Shown: piece by piece, positions 45,501-53,193 of the stretch
Position numbering within the stretch: position 1 is the first letter of the stretch
How the letters are laid out: the number at the start of each line of letters is the position of its first letter
Assembly: GCF_025150245.1 (NCBI RefSeq)
Contig: NZ_CP102279.1
Span: forward strand, 485,001-549,000
DNA length: 64,000 bases
Origin: Dorea formicigenerans
Lineage (GTDB): Bacteria > Bacillota > Clostridia > Lachnospirales > Lachnospiraceae
Direction of reading: 5' to 3'
The notes under the pieces: generated by a model
Database searches by the model: none
Told to the model about the DNA's origin: nothing
Seen by the model: only the letters and a program-made list of their open reading frames with translations
Made by a program: the position numbers and the translations under genes

Positions 45501-45573
45501 TTGTTAAAAGGTATTGCAACTTTATATCATTAATGATATAATCCGATAAAACTGATAGTAGGAAGCGGATCGG

Positions 45574-45876
45574 ATGAAAGAGAACAGAGAAGAATATCAG
45601 AATGAAAAGGAAAAAAGAGAGAAAAGGTTGCTGGCATATGCGGATATGATTCAATCAGCAGTGCAGCAGGATTCTTCCGAAGTGATACGACAATTGGTGG
45701 AGGAAAGAAAGAGACAGAGACTAACGCAGCAGGAATTATCGGATATAACCGGTGTGAGAACATCGAATATAGCAAGGTTTGAGGGAGGGACAAGAATCCC
45801 GACATTGTTGATGCTGGAAAAGTATGCGAATGCATTGGGAAAACACATAGAAGTAAGTATACGTGATAAAGAGTAA
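45574..45876 (+). CDS. XRE-family helix-turn-helix protein
   Basis: This 100-residue protein has a charged N-terminal helix and a Cro/C1-type HTH at about residues 40-95 (LTQQELSDITGVRTSNIARFEGG), ending like HigA/antitoxin-type regulators (LEKYANALGKHIEVSI). No toxin gene adjoins it. The next gene is a RAYT transposase 33 bases away. Fragments of very similar sequence occur at 47331-47374 and 48752-48787, so the gene or its parent has been copied and broken in this island. Confidence 0.8.
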   Translation: MKENREEYQNEKEKREKRLLAYADMIQSAVQQDSSEVIRQLVEERKRQRLTQQELSDITGVRTSNIARFEGGTRIPTLLMLEKYANALGKHIEVSIRDKE

Positions 45877-45909
45877 TGCGGATGTGGACGCATTACTTTA
45901 AAGATAATC

Positions 45910-46539
45910 ATGAATGATAACATCATAAAAGGAGAACGCAAAATAGCAAGAAAATTAAGAGAATGGTATCCGGGTGCAATCTATCATTTGATGCACCGAG
46001 GAGTAAGGAGAACAGAGATTTTTTCAGATGAAACAGATTATCAGGTGTTTTTAGAGATATTAAAGGTGGCATTAGATAAGTATCAATGTAAGATACATGC
46101 ATATTGTATGATGACGAATCATATACATCTTCTACTGGAAACTAGTGAAGATGAGATTGGAAGGTTCATGAAGTGTTTGTCTGAGAGATATGCAATGTAT
46201 TTTAATCATAAGTACCAGTATCGAGGACATTTGTTTGAAAGTAGATATAAGTCATGTCTTGTGAAGGAAGATTCTTATTTCTTACAGACAAGCAGGTATA
46301 TTCATCTGAACCCGGTGAAAGCCAGAATAGTGGTAAAACCAGAGGATTACCGATGGAGCAGCTATCAGACAATGATTGCATTAAAAGATGACAGAATAAC
46401 AGAAAGGAATCGGACGCTTGCATATTTTAAAGACAATAGCATATTGCGGTATCGAGATTTTGTAGAGGATATTGGACATAAATATGTGGTACAAGAGCAC
46501 GAAATCAAAAAGAGTATGGAGGAGTTACCATTTGATTAA
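45910..46539 (+). CDS. REP-associated tyrosine transposase (RAYT, Y1_Tnp)
   Basis: This 209-residue Y1 single-strand transposase of the RAYT group is related to the IS200/IS605 TnpA (PF01797). It has the RAYT start ARKLREWYPGAIYHLMHRGV, the metal-binding HuH in MMTNHIHLLLE near residue 68, RYRGHLFESRYKS-like QYRGHLFESRYKSCLV near 105, and the nucleophile Tyr in TSRYIHLNPVKAR near 131. These enzymes act on REP palindromes and are domesticated, not self-mobile like IS605. Six GGGGTCAGACCCC palindromes lie within 15 kb. No strong ribosome binding site is seen at 45910. Confidence 0.92.
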   Translation: MNDNIIKGERKIARKLREWYPGAIYHLMHRGVRRTEIFSDETDYQVFLEILKVALDKYQCKIHAYCMMTNHIHLLLETSEDEIGRFMKCLSERYAMYFNHKYQYRGHLFESRYKSCLVKEDSYFLQTSRYIHLNPVKARIVVKPEDYRWSSYQTMIALKDDRITERNRTLAYFKDNSILRYRDFVEDIGHKYVVQEHEIKKSMEELPFD

Positions 46540-46614
46540 TAAATCGGTATATCTTTAAATCGAGCCGTAAAAATACTGGAAGTTAACATATATGAAAAAG
46601 TGTTTGGAATCATC

Positions 46615-46644
46615 TTGACAAACATGTTGAATACGACATATTAT
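46615..46644 (+). promoter_or_regulatory. Promoter of the toxin-antitoxin pair
   Basis: TTGACA (46615-46620) and TATTAT (46639-46644) are 18 bp apart, 27 bases before the toxin start. The region also has short inverted segments (ACATGTTG) that could bind the antitoxin. Confidence 0.6.
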
Positions 46645-46670
46645 AATTACAAAGAAGAAGGAGCATACTA

Positions 46671-47021
46671 ATGTACGAGATCATTTTATATGATACAGAA
46701 GATGAAAGATGCCCTGTGCAGGAACTATTAGATTCCCTGGAGCCTAAGTTGCTGGCAAAAACATTGCGGACAATTGATTTACTGGAAATGAACGGACCAT
46801 TGCTTCGTGAGCCATATTCAAAACCATTGGAGAATGGGATATTTGAGCTTCGTGCCAAGCAGGGATCAGATATTACAAGAGTATTGTATTTCTTTATCGT
46901 AGGCAAGAAGGCGGTACTGACCAATGGATTTATAAAAAAATCGCAGAAGACACCAAAGGCAGAAAAAGAACTGGCAAAGAAGTATAAAGCAGATTATGAA
47001 CGGAGGTATGGCAATGAGTAG
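46671..47021 (+). CDS. RelE/HigB-type toxin (phage-derived Gp49-like)
   Basis: This 116-residue protein is of the HigB/Gp49 group: YEIILYDTEDERCPVQELLDSL at the start, LLREPYSKPLENGIFELRAKQGSDITRVLYFF in the centre, and VLTNGFIKKSQKTPKAEKELAKKY at the end, which holds the conserved basic residues of these mRNA-cleaving toxins. GAAGGAG precedes the ATG. Toxin first, antitoxin second is the HigBA order. Its stop overlaps the antitoxin start by 8 bases. Confidence 0.92.
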   Translation: MYEIILYDTEDERCPVQELLDSLEPKLLAKTLRTIDLLEMNGPLLREPYSKPLENGIFELRAKQGSDITRVLYFFIVGKKAVLTNGFIKKSQKTPKAEKELAKKYKADYERRYGNE

Positions 47022-47310
47022 CTATAAAGATTATAAAAAAAGAGCATTGCAGAATCCGGAGGTAAAGGCAGAATATGATGCACTGCAACCGGAATATGAT
47101 ATTATCCAGGCGATGATTGATGCAAGAGTGCAGCAGAATATGACACAAAAAGATTTGTCAGCTAAAACCGGAATTACGCAGGCAGATATAAGCCGGATCG
47201 AGAACGGAACAAGAAATCCCAGTCTGAGTATGGTAAAAAAACTTGCACATGGATTAGGGATGCAATTAAAACTGGAATTTGTTCCGATGCCAACAAAAAA
47301 TAAAATGTGA
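47014..47310 (+). CDS. HigA-type XRE antitoxin
   Basis: This 98-residue protein has an HTH in its second half (NMTQKDLSAKTGITQADISRIENG). It neutralises the toxin and represses the operon. The start at 47014 follows GGAGG at 7 bases, while the ATG at 46996 lies before that site. The N-terminal helical part (YKDYKKRALQNPEVKAEYDAL) is the toxin-binding portion in related pairs. Confidence 0.92.
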   Translation: MSSYKDYKKRALQNPEVKAEYDALQPEYDIIQAMIDARVQQNMTQKDLSAKTGITQADISRIENGTRNPSLSMVKKLAHGLGMQLKLEFVPMPTKNKM

Positions 47311-47330
47311 AGAGTATGAGAAAATAGAAA

Positions 47331-47374
47331 CAGCAGGATTCTTCAGAAGTGATACGTCAATTGGTGGTAAAAGG
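47331..47374 (+). pseudogene. Fragment of an XRE-family gene
   Basis: CAGCAGGATTCTTC..GAAGTGATACG.CAATTGGTGG matches 45664-45700 inside the HTH gene with two mismatches over about 38 bases. Similarity then ends. It is a piece of a second copy left behind by recombination or transposition. Confidence 0.65.
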
Positions 47375-47407
47375 TAAATTCCACCGCATTTTAAATTTTG
47401 ATATTTT

Positions 47408-47440
47408 AACGAGAGGTTTTTAGGCAAAATTTCTCGTTTT
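47408..47440 (+). terminator. Terminator-like hairpin downstream of the toxin-antitoxin pair
   Basis: AACGAGA / TCTCGTT with an A/T-rich loop and a TTTT end lies about 100 bases after the antitoxin. Confidence 0.6.
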
Positions 47441-47521
47441 CTGTTATAATTGTTCCAATTTGACGAAATTTTCTAGATTTCATGGCATGCTAAATGGGCT
47501 ACTGGAATTCGGGGTGCTAGA

Positions 47522-47981
47522 CTAAATTCCACCAGCCATATTTGAAAAATGTGAAACGTTTACATCCAGTCTGCATTACTATGAGAAGATAGAGCCTATT
47601 TTTGCAGAAATAGTTCCACTTGAACACGATTTGTTCGAATGTTTAAAAATAGATGAAGAATTTGAGCGAGAAGCTAAATGCGAGTCCTTTAAGGTGTATT
47701 TTGGAAAATATACGGAGTTGACAAAAATGCTTAAAAATGAAATGCTTCTTCATCAAGCCTATATTCCAAAAACAGTATTCGAAGAATCTACTACATTTGT
47801 AGTACAAATGCAAGATGATTTCGATTACTGGTTTGATATGGCAAAATGTTTATTTGCAGGAGAATATGGTAAAATTGATTATGAAAAAGGCGAGAAAACA
47901 GTTGAAATGTTACTGGTAAAGCTTGCAAAGATGGAAGTATCTATAAAAAATAGATTGAAGGAGCTTTGTGATTTTTCTTAA
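47522..47981 (+). pseudogene. C-terminal remnant of an unknown helical protein
   Basis: The frame is open from 47522 (IPPAIFEKCETFTSSLHYYEKIEP...) to the stop at 47981, but no start codon with a binding site is present. A TTG at 47631 would give 116 residues. The product is helical and acidic (MLLVKLAKMEVSIKNRLKEL at the end). The lack of a start and the debris on either side indicate a truncated gene. The family is not recognised. Confidence 0.5.
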
Positions 47982-47994
47982 AAAGAAAGTTGAA

Positions 47995-48007
47995 GAGGTC
48001 AGACCCC
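47995..48007 (+). repeat. GGGGTCAGACCCC palindrome, copy 6 (degenerate)
   Basis: GAGGTCAGACCCC, one base off the palindrome, 14 bases after the previous frame. The TTAAG part is replaced by other sequence, though CTTAAG occurs at about 48028. Confidence 0.7.
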
Positions 48008-48410
48008 AATGTGGTCAACCTAGTGTCAACTTAAGATAACTGCCTGGCCAAAGTAATGGCTGATGGTGTGAAATTGAGAAAAAGGAAAGTAGATTTGAAA
48101 AGAAGTCGCACTTTAATAAAGCTTCGCGGAAAAGCCATATGAAAAGCTATTGATTATTAGAATGCCACTTTTTTGTTGTTAAAATGTGTCCTTCCTATTG
48201 CTTTGTTCTTTTTTCGTCGGAATGTTCTTCCGGGCATAATCTGATATCTGCATCGGAGAGATGTCAAGATTCAATTGCTATACAAGAGAGATAAAAGAAT
48301 ATAGGGACAGGAGATGAGGCAGAAGATGAAAATTTTCTGTCTTATTTTGTCGAATGGCGTCAGTTTTTGACAGGTGAGGTGTATTATATATAAGGGAATA
48401 AATGGTATGA
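48008..48410. other. Intergenic debris without an intact gene
   Basis: No intact gene is seen. A short frame at 48295-48393 (IGTGDEAEDENFLSYFVEWRQFLTGEV) has coding character but no start. The region looks like eroded coding DNA. Confidence 0.4.
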
Positions 48411-48695
48411 TTTAAAAATGGTTATATACAAGATGAAATAGATGGGCATAGAGCACTTGGAGAACCACATTTAGTGCATGCAGATAGGAATGGAAATAAT
48501 AAAATTTATGTTTTAACATGGAGTGATATTTTTGATGAGTTTTCTTTAAGACATGATTATCTGATGTGTAAATTAGAATTGGAAAAAGAAATTTGGTTAA
48601 AGAAACATGATTCTATTGAGAATGTAGTAGAAGATATAAAGGAGAATTCGGCCACTTTAGATAGTGCGCTTATTCCCAAGCGTGCACAGAATTAA
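48411..48695 (+). pseudogene. C-terminal remnant of an unknown protein
   Basis: An open frame without a proper start reads KNGYIQDEIDGHRALGEPHL, then NNKIYVLTWSDIFDEFSLRHDYLM and a charged helical end. The tail resembles the extreme C-terminus of large ATPase-type proteins, but I cannot name the family. An ATG at 48474 would give 73 residues. Truncation is the likely reading. Confidence 0.4.
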
Positions 48696-48751
48696 ATGAT
48701 GAAGGAAAATTCATTAAAACGCCGATTGAATAAAGAGGCAGAAATTAACAA

Positions 48752-48787
48752 AACGAGAATTACATGATATAACCGGTGTGAGAACAG
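48752..48787 (+). pseudogene. Second fragment of an XRE-family gene
   Basis: GATATAACCGGTGTGAGAACA and bases before it match 45735-45766 in the HTH gene. The reading frame is lost. Confidence 0.6.
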
Positions 48788-48790
48788 AAA

Positions 48791-48826
48791 AAAGGATTGA
48801 CCAGTCGATAAACTGATCAATCCATT
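48791..48826 (+). terminator. Terminator-like hairpin
   Basis: GGATTGACCAGT / ACTGATCAATCC with a 6-nt loop, followed by ATTTCCATTTT. Confidence 0.6.
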
Positions 48827-48862
48827 TCCATTTTGTTAGGAACCCTCACGAAGAACCCTCGT

Positions 48863-48892
48863 ACACGGTAAATAGCTAGTACCGTGTTTTTG
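48863..48892 (+). terminator. Second terminator-like hairpin
   Basis: ACACGGTA / TACCGTGT with a 9-nt loop and T5. It lies just left of the IS66 remnant and may belong to that element's end. Confidence 0.65.
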
Positions 48893-48951
48893 CCCTAAAA
48901 CCATGAGATAACCCCTTTGTAAAACTAGAAGTTTTTTAAAGGAGCAATCTT

Positions 48952-49030
48952 ATGGATAAAACCACACATTAGGTCCGTATTGAACATTAGACCAAGAAAT
49001 TTTAAATGAAACCCGTGACTCAGAAAACAT
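48952..49030 (+). mobile_element. Decayed IS66-type TnpA start
   Basis: Read from the ATG at 48952, behind AAAGGAG, the frame gives MDKTTH-stop-VRIEH-stop-TKKF-stop, the beginning of an IS66 TnpA-type accessory protein with three stop codons. Only about 80 bases remain. It marks a lost insertion sequence at the left border of the ATPase/TOPRIM pair. Confidence 0.55.
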
Positions 49031-49147
49031 GTAAATATAAAACGTAAAAAAATTACATTTTAAAATATATTCTCTGAAAAAATATTGCATAGATTGTTAA
49101 AAATAGAATATAATGTGTATATGATTTAAGCTAGGAGGAAGGAATAT

Positions 49148-50275
49148 ATGCTTAAAAGTGTTGAACTTAGAAATTTTAAGTCTTTTCATAATAAAGTAAA
49201 GATTGATTTTGAGAAGACCAATTATAAGACATTATTGAACACAAATGTAAGTGGTAATCTTTTAAAAGGAGCATTATTTGTAGGTAAAAATGCATCTGGA
49301 AAGTCAAACGTTTTGAAAGCAATTCGATTTTTACTTGAATGTTTATTGGCCAAAAATGAAGTGAATTGGGTGGAATATATATGTTTATTTTCTGATACTC
49401 CGGTAATGGAATTAAAATATGTTTTTGAAATTGATAAATCTGAAATAATTTATGATATTTCTTATCAATGGGTAGATGTATTTTTGAGAGAAAAGTTGAC
49501 TGTAGATGGTATTGAATTGTTGTCAAGGGAGGGAAGTACAGCAAATACAATACTGACAGAGGTAAAGAATTATACAGATATACCAAAACAGTTATTATTT
49601 TTGAGAGATATATTTTTTAATACAAGATTTCGAGGACAAGTAAAATTACAGAAATGGTTTGAGTTTTTGTCTAATTCTGTATATATGGATATGTGTTTAA
49701 AAAGTGCTACGCAGTATAAGGGAGTGGATTTATCACTAAGATCTTATATGGAAGAGTCTGGAACAAAACTCATTAATGATTTCTTTGAGCAATATCATTT
49801 TGAACAAAGGATTGAGTATAATAAAAAAGCAACTGGAAATATCGTGACTTTAGAGTCTCCGGAGAATCAGATATATTTTAGGCGAAATGGGATAAACGAA
49901 CCAATCCCGTATGAAATGGAATCATTGGGAAATCAAACTCTAGTACAATTATTGCCTGCATTTTTTTATTGTATATCTAATAGCGGAATGTTGTTACTGG
50001 ACGAATTTTCAAGTGGGTTTCACAATAATCTGGAAGAACTGCTTGTAAGATATTTTATGAAGAATGCCGGAGAATCACAATTTATTTTTGTGTCACATTC
50101 AACCAATTTACTTTCTAATAGTTTATTGAGACCGGATCAGATTTATTCTGTTGATTTTGATAAAGGAGGAAGTGTGGTAAAAAGATTTTCGAGTGAAAAA
50201 CCAAGAGAAGCACAGAATATAGAAAAAATGTACCTGGGTGGTGTGTTCAATGGAATCCCGCGATATGAACGTTAG
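49148..50275 (+). CDS. OLD-like AAA (ABC-type) ATPase of a two-gene defence-type module
   Basis: This 375-residue ATPase has the start MLKSVELRNFKSFHNKVKIDF and Walker A FVGKNASGKSN near residue 45. Walker B in MLLLDEFSSGF lies near 280 and a switch His in FVSHSTNLL near 317. This is the AAA_15/AAA_21 layout found in OLD, RloA, AbiLi and the PARIS ATPase AriA. The next gene, overlapping by 26 bases, encodes a TOPRIM-like partner, the usual second component. The exact subtype cannot be told by eye. AGGAGGAAGG precedes the ATG. The pair sits between an IS66 remnant and a DUF234 fragment. Confidence 0.88.
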   Translation: MLKSVELRNFKSFHNKVKIDFEKTNYKTLLNTNVSGNLLKGALFVGKNASGKSNVLKAIRFLLECLLAKNEVNWVEYICLFSDTPVMELKYVFEIDKSEIIYDISYQWVDVFLREKLTVDGIELLSREGSTANTILTEVKNYTDIPKQLLFLRDIFFNTRFRGQVKLQKWFEFLSNSVYMDMCLKSATQYKGVDLSLRSYMEESGTKLINDFFEQYHFEQRIEYNKKATGNIVTLESPENQIYFRRNGINEPIPYEMESLGNQTLVQLLPAFFYCISNSGMLLLDEFSSGFHNNLEELLVRYFMKNAGESQFIFVSHSTNLLSNSLLRPDQIYSVDFDKGGSVVKRFSSEKPREAQNIEKMYLGGVFNGIPRYER

Positions 50276-51038
50276 GATTAATAAGGAAAAATCAATTGGC
50301 AAAGTCTTATATATTGTTGAAGGTAATAAGACAGAGGCACTAATCTTGTATTATATTTTTTGTAAGATTTATGATTATCAATTTGAGAGCATTTTAAGAG
50401 GTAAAGGTTATCATAAGTATAATTCAAAAGAAAATATAATGTCTCAAGTATTTGTTATAAATACAGAAGAAAGCAATATTAAAACGATAGATAAAGATAA
50501 TGATTTCCTGAATAATTTATATATAACATTATTTGAACAGTATGATTTTAATGTAGATAATGCGGCAATTTATTATTTGTTTGACCGTGATTACCAGTCT
50601 AATACAGATGTTTTATTTATCAATAAGATGATTAGTACGTTGGGGAATGCAAGAGATAATGGAGGGTATGACAGACAAGGACTGTTGCTGTTGAGTTATC
50701 CGGCAATTGAAAGCTTTACGTTGAGTAATTTTGAGCATCATGTTTTTGAAGAGAGAAAAGAGACGGGAAAAGAACTTAAACAGTATCTTCATAGTAGACA
50801 TATAAACCATCAAAATATAACCGAAGAGAGTTTAATGTGTGCTGTTAGAGAATTGTGGGAAGCATTACAAAAAATAGGAAAATTAAAATTAGATTTGGAT
50901 GATTTCAGGGAAGTTAACAAGAAAATATTTGATTTTGAAGAGAAAGAAATGGAATCAAATAAGGCATATAGAATACTGAGCTTGTTGTGTGTTTCATTGC
51001 TTGATTTAGGGTTATTAGAGATAGAAGAGGAAACTTAA
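50250..51038 (+). CDS. TOPRIM/RloB-like partner protein
   Basis: This 262-residue protein has the two TOPRIM-type acidic motifs: Glu in VLYIVEGNKTEALIL near residue 22 and the DxD in YYLFDRDYQSN near 112. YPAIESF near 155 is a further motif shared by RloB-like proteins. It is probably the nuclease or effector arm of a system whose ATPase is the upstream gene. The ATG at 50250 is chosen because GGGTGG lies 8-13 bases before it. An earlier ATG is weaker. Similar to AbiLii/RloB or distantly to PARIS AriB. The assignment is inference from motifs and operon. Confidence 0.75.
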   Translation: MESRDMNVRINKEKSIGKVLYIVEGNKTEALILYYIFCKIYDYQFESILRGKGYHKYNSKENIMSQVFVINTEESNIKTIDKDNDFLNNLYITLFEQYDFNVDNAAIYYLFDRDYQSNTDVLFINKMISTLGNARDNGGYDRQGLLLLSYPAIESFTLSNFEHHVFEERKETGKELKQYLHSRHINHQNITEESLMCAVRELWEALQKIGKLKLDLDDFREVNKKIFDFEEKEMESNKAYRILSLLCVSLLDLGLLEIEEET

Positions 51039-51186
51039 GAGAATTTTCCATTTTATTCAAAAAGAATGAGAAATATTGATTTGCCCCTTGATTAGTTTTT
51101 AAGGACTGGTTGTTTTTTGTTTTTGCTGTGATATAATCTCATCTTTGACAGTTGATTAGTTAAAAAAGTGCCACAATCCCTGTAAA

Positions 51187-51648
51187 TTGATATGCTCCCC
51201 ATATGGTAGACAATGGAAATATCCAAAAATCTATCATATGCATGACTATATGGAACTTATATTTGAAAAGATGTGTAAGGAGTATCTGATGCGTTATGCA
51301 GACAACCTGCCGTTTGATTTGGCTGATGTCGGTCAGTGGTGGGGAACTGATCCGCGTGAGAAGAAGCAGATACAGATAGATATTGTAGGTGTTCCGGTAC
51401 AGGAATCAAATCAGAAAATAGCAGAGTATTTGATGGGGTCTTGTAAATTCAAAAATGAGAAAATTGGGTTGAATGAATTAGAATTATTAGAACGATATGC
51501 GATGGCCTTTGCAAAGGGAGAAAAATATTATTATATTATTTTTTCACTGGGAGGATTTACCGAGGAATTGCTTGCAGTGGCACATGAACGAAACGTAATG
51601 TTGCTAACTTTGGAGGATCTTTATAATTACTTCAATCGCATGTTATAA
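51187..51648 (+). pseudogene. C-terminal fragment of a DUF234-type ATPase
   Basis: The frame encodes YMELIFEKMCKEYLMRYADNLPFDLADVGQWWGTDPREKKQIQIDIV and VMLLTLEDLYNYF, the DUF234 region that normally closes a prokaryotic AAA ATPase of about 450 residues. The N-terminal P-loop part is missing and only a TTG start without a binding site is available, so the gene is truncated. The fold of this part resembles a restriction-endonuclease-like domain. Confidence 0.75.
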
Positions 51649-51688
51649 AAAGAAATGTAAGGTTATGATGAAAAGCGAAGAATAAAAT

Positions 51689-52924
51689 ATGGAATATAAT
51701 GAAAAGAATCTGCCGTTGGCAAAATGGTTGATCGATAAGACAAATACAAAGGACTATCGCATAGGGAATCTCTTAGGAATGAAGCACCCAAAGGTGGATG
51801 GGGATCTTTTGAAAATAGTGGGTGGCAGAGATGAACTGGTCAGACAGGCAAAAGTTTTAGAAAGAATTCCAGCATTAGGCGGAGAAGAATATCTGCATTT
51901 TGACTGGAGAGAAATGAATACAGATATCACGAAGATTGATTATCGGGTAGAAGTAATTCCTGGATTATGTGACTTAATTGGGGTCATTGATCCTAGAGAA
52001 CGCCAGTTACAGGCAATAACAAGAGTGTGCAAACTGCAGGAGGATGTATCCGGAAGCTGTCTGTTCGCTTATTGTAATCATGTGCTGGAACAGTTGAATA
52101 AAGGGAATACGAAAGAGTTATCCAAAGCGGAGGACGAAGAATTCCTTAAGTGTCTGAAAGCGCTAGCTGATCTGAAAGAACCGGAATGGAAGCGCGTGTT
52201 CAGCTCCAAAGTATTTGAAAAGAAAAATGATATCACGCCATCTAAAGTTTTCGAACGCATTTATCAAGGTGTAGTTATCGAAGCTTTGAAATACTCGCCG
52301 CAATATGAAGAAGGCATGTCAGATGATGAGATACTGGCAGCACATGGAATATTAAGTTATTCTCAGACATTAGAATGGAAAGGTGCCGTGGAGTATTGCA
52401 TGACAGATCGAAATGGCACAGCGATAGAGAAGAAAATCGACACTTCCTTGAATTATTATGGAACGGTACTTAATGCACAGACATTAGAGCATGCCGTACC
52501 AAGCTTACGAAATAGTGTTGAAAAAATCATTGTGATTGAGAATAAAGCGAATTATGAAAGCATGGAATATGATCCAAAAGTTTTATATATCTTTTGTCAT
52601 GGCTACTTTTCGCCAAAGGAAGTTCGCTTTTTGCAAATGTTAATGAAGACAGCACCGGAAGAAATCCAGTGTTATCATTGGGGAGATATGGATTACGGTG
52701 GAATACAGATTTTTTTGTATAATGAAAAGAATATTTTTCCAAATCTGATTCCATGGAAGATGGATGTTCCCTCTTATAAGGCAGCGTTGGAAAAGGAAAA
52801 AGGAATTAAGCTATGCAGCAAAAAGCAGAAAAAGTTAGAAGCATTGAATGCCGGTAAATTAGAAGTACTGAAACAGTGTATATTGGAAAATAAGATGGAA
52901 ATCGAGCAGGAGATGTTAATATAA
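51689..52924 (+). CDS. JetD-like (DUF2220) TOPRIM-type nuclease, orphan
   Basis: This 411-residue protein resembles Wadjet component JetD. The C-terminal TOPRIM-type region shows IIVIENKANYESM near residue 285 and CYHWGDMDYGGIQIFLYN near 330, the signature of DUF2220. The N-terminal half is helical. In Wadjet, JetD cleaves plasmid DNA held by the JetABC condensin-like complex. No jetA, jetB or jetC is found in this window, so it is either an orphan or works with another partner. It starts 41 bases after the DUF234 fragment. No strong binding site is seen. Confidence 0.82.
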   Translation: MEYNEKNLPLAKWLIDKTNTKDYRIGNLLGMKHPKVDGDLLKIVGGRDELVRQAKVLERIPALGGEEYLHFDWREMNTDITKIDYRVEVIPGLCDLIGVIDPRERQLQAITRVCKLQEDVSGSCLFAYCNHVLEQLNKGNTKELSKAEDEEFLKCLKALADLKEPEWKRVFSSKVFEKKNDITPSKVFERIYQGVVIEALKYSPQYEEGMSDDEILAAHGILSYSQTLEWKGAVEYCMTDRNGTAIEKKIDTSLNYYGTVLNAQTLEHAVPSLRNSVEKIIVIENKANYESMEYDPKVLYIFCHGYFSPKEVRFLQMLMKTAPEEIQCYHWGDMDYGGIQIFLYNEKNIFPNLIPWKMDVPSYKAALEKEKGIKLCSKKQKKLEALNAGKLEVLKQCILENKMEIEQEMLI

Positions 52925-53068
52925 AAATGTCTCGATCTCATCGACAGTCATCATATTATATACACTCTGGCAAAGCAAATTCAATTACAAAGATAGCTTT
53001 GAATCAGCTTCATCTCTTGCGCCAGCGCAGCTTCTATGGTATACTTACACGGATTGTAGAATTGACTA

Positions 53069-53126
53069 TATAATGACAAATAAGAGAAATCCGGTTGTAA
53101 AAAAGCTTTTTTAGATACCGGATTTC
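53069..53126 (+). promoter_or_regulatory. Probable glmS promoter and leader hairpin
   Basis: TATAAT at 53069-53074 lies 120 bases before glmS, with a weak -35 region near 53045. Immediately after, AAATCCGG (53087-53094) pairs with CCGGATTT (53118-53125) around an A6-GC-T6 inner palindrome. The conserved glmS ribozyme core is not recognised here. No other feature is seen in 52925-53193. Confidence 0.5.
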
Positions 53127-53193
53127 GTATCGGGGCTCACGAGGGAGTCTTGAAGTGTACATATACAAGAGACGCAGTGAAAGGAGTTATAGT

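Noticed and set aside
45910-46539. A full IS200/IS605 insertion sequence
   Set aside because: The protein has RAYT-type features and length, there is no TnpB gene, and no IS605-type ends flank it.
49148-51038. Naming the pair as PARIS or as a retron
   Set aside because: No reverse transcriptase is present, and the partner shows TOPRIM/RloB-type motifs but not enough to claim AriB; only the general class is supported.
52925-53193. glmS ribozyme upstream of glmS
   Set aside because: The conserved catalytic core and the typical 150-200 nt layout are not recognisable; only a promoter and one hairpin are seen.
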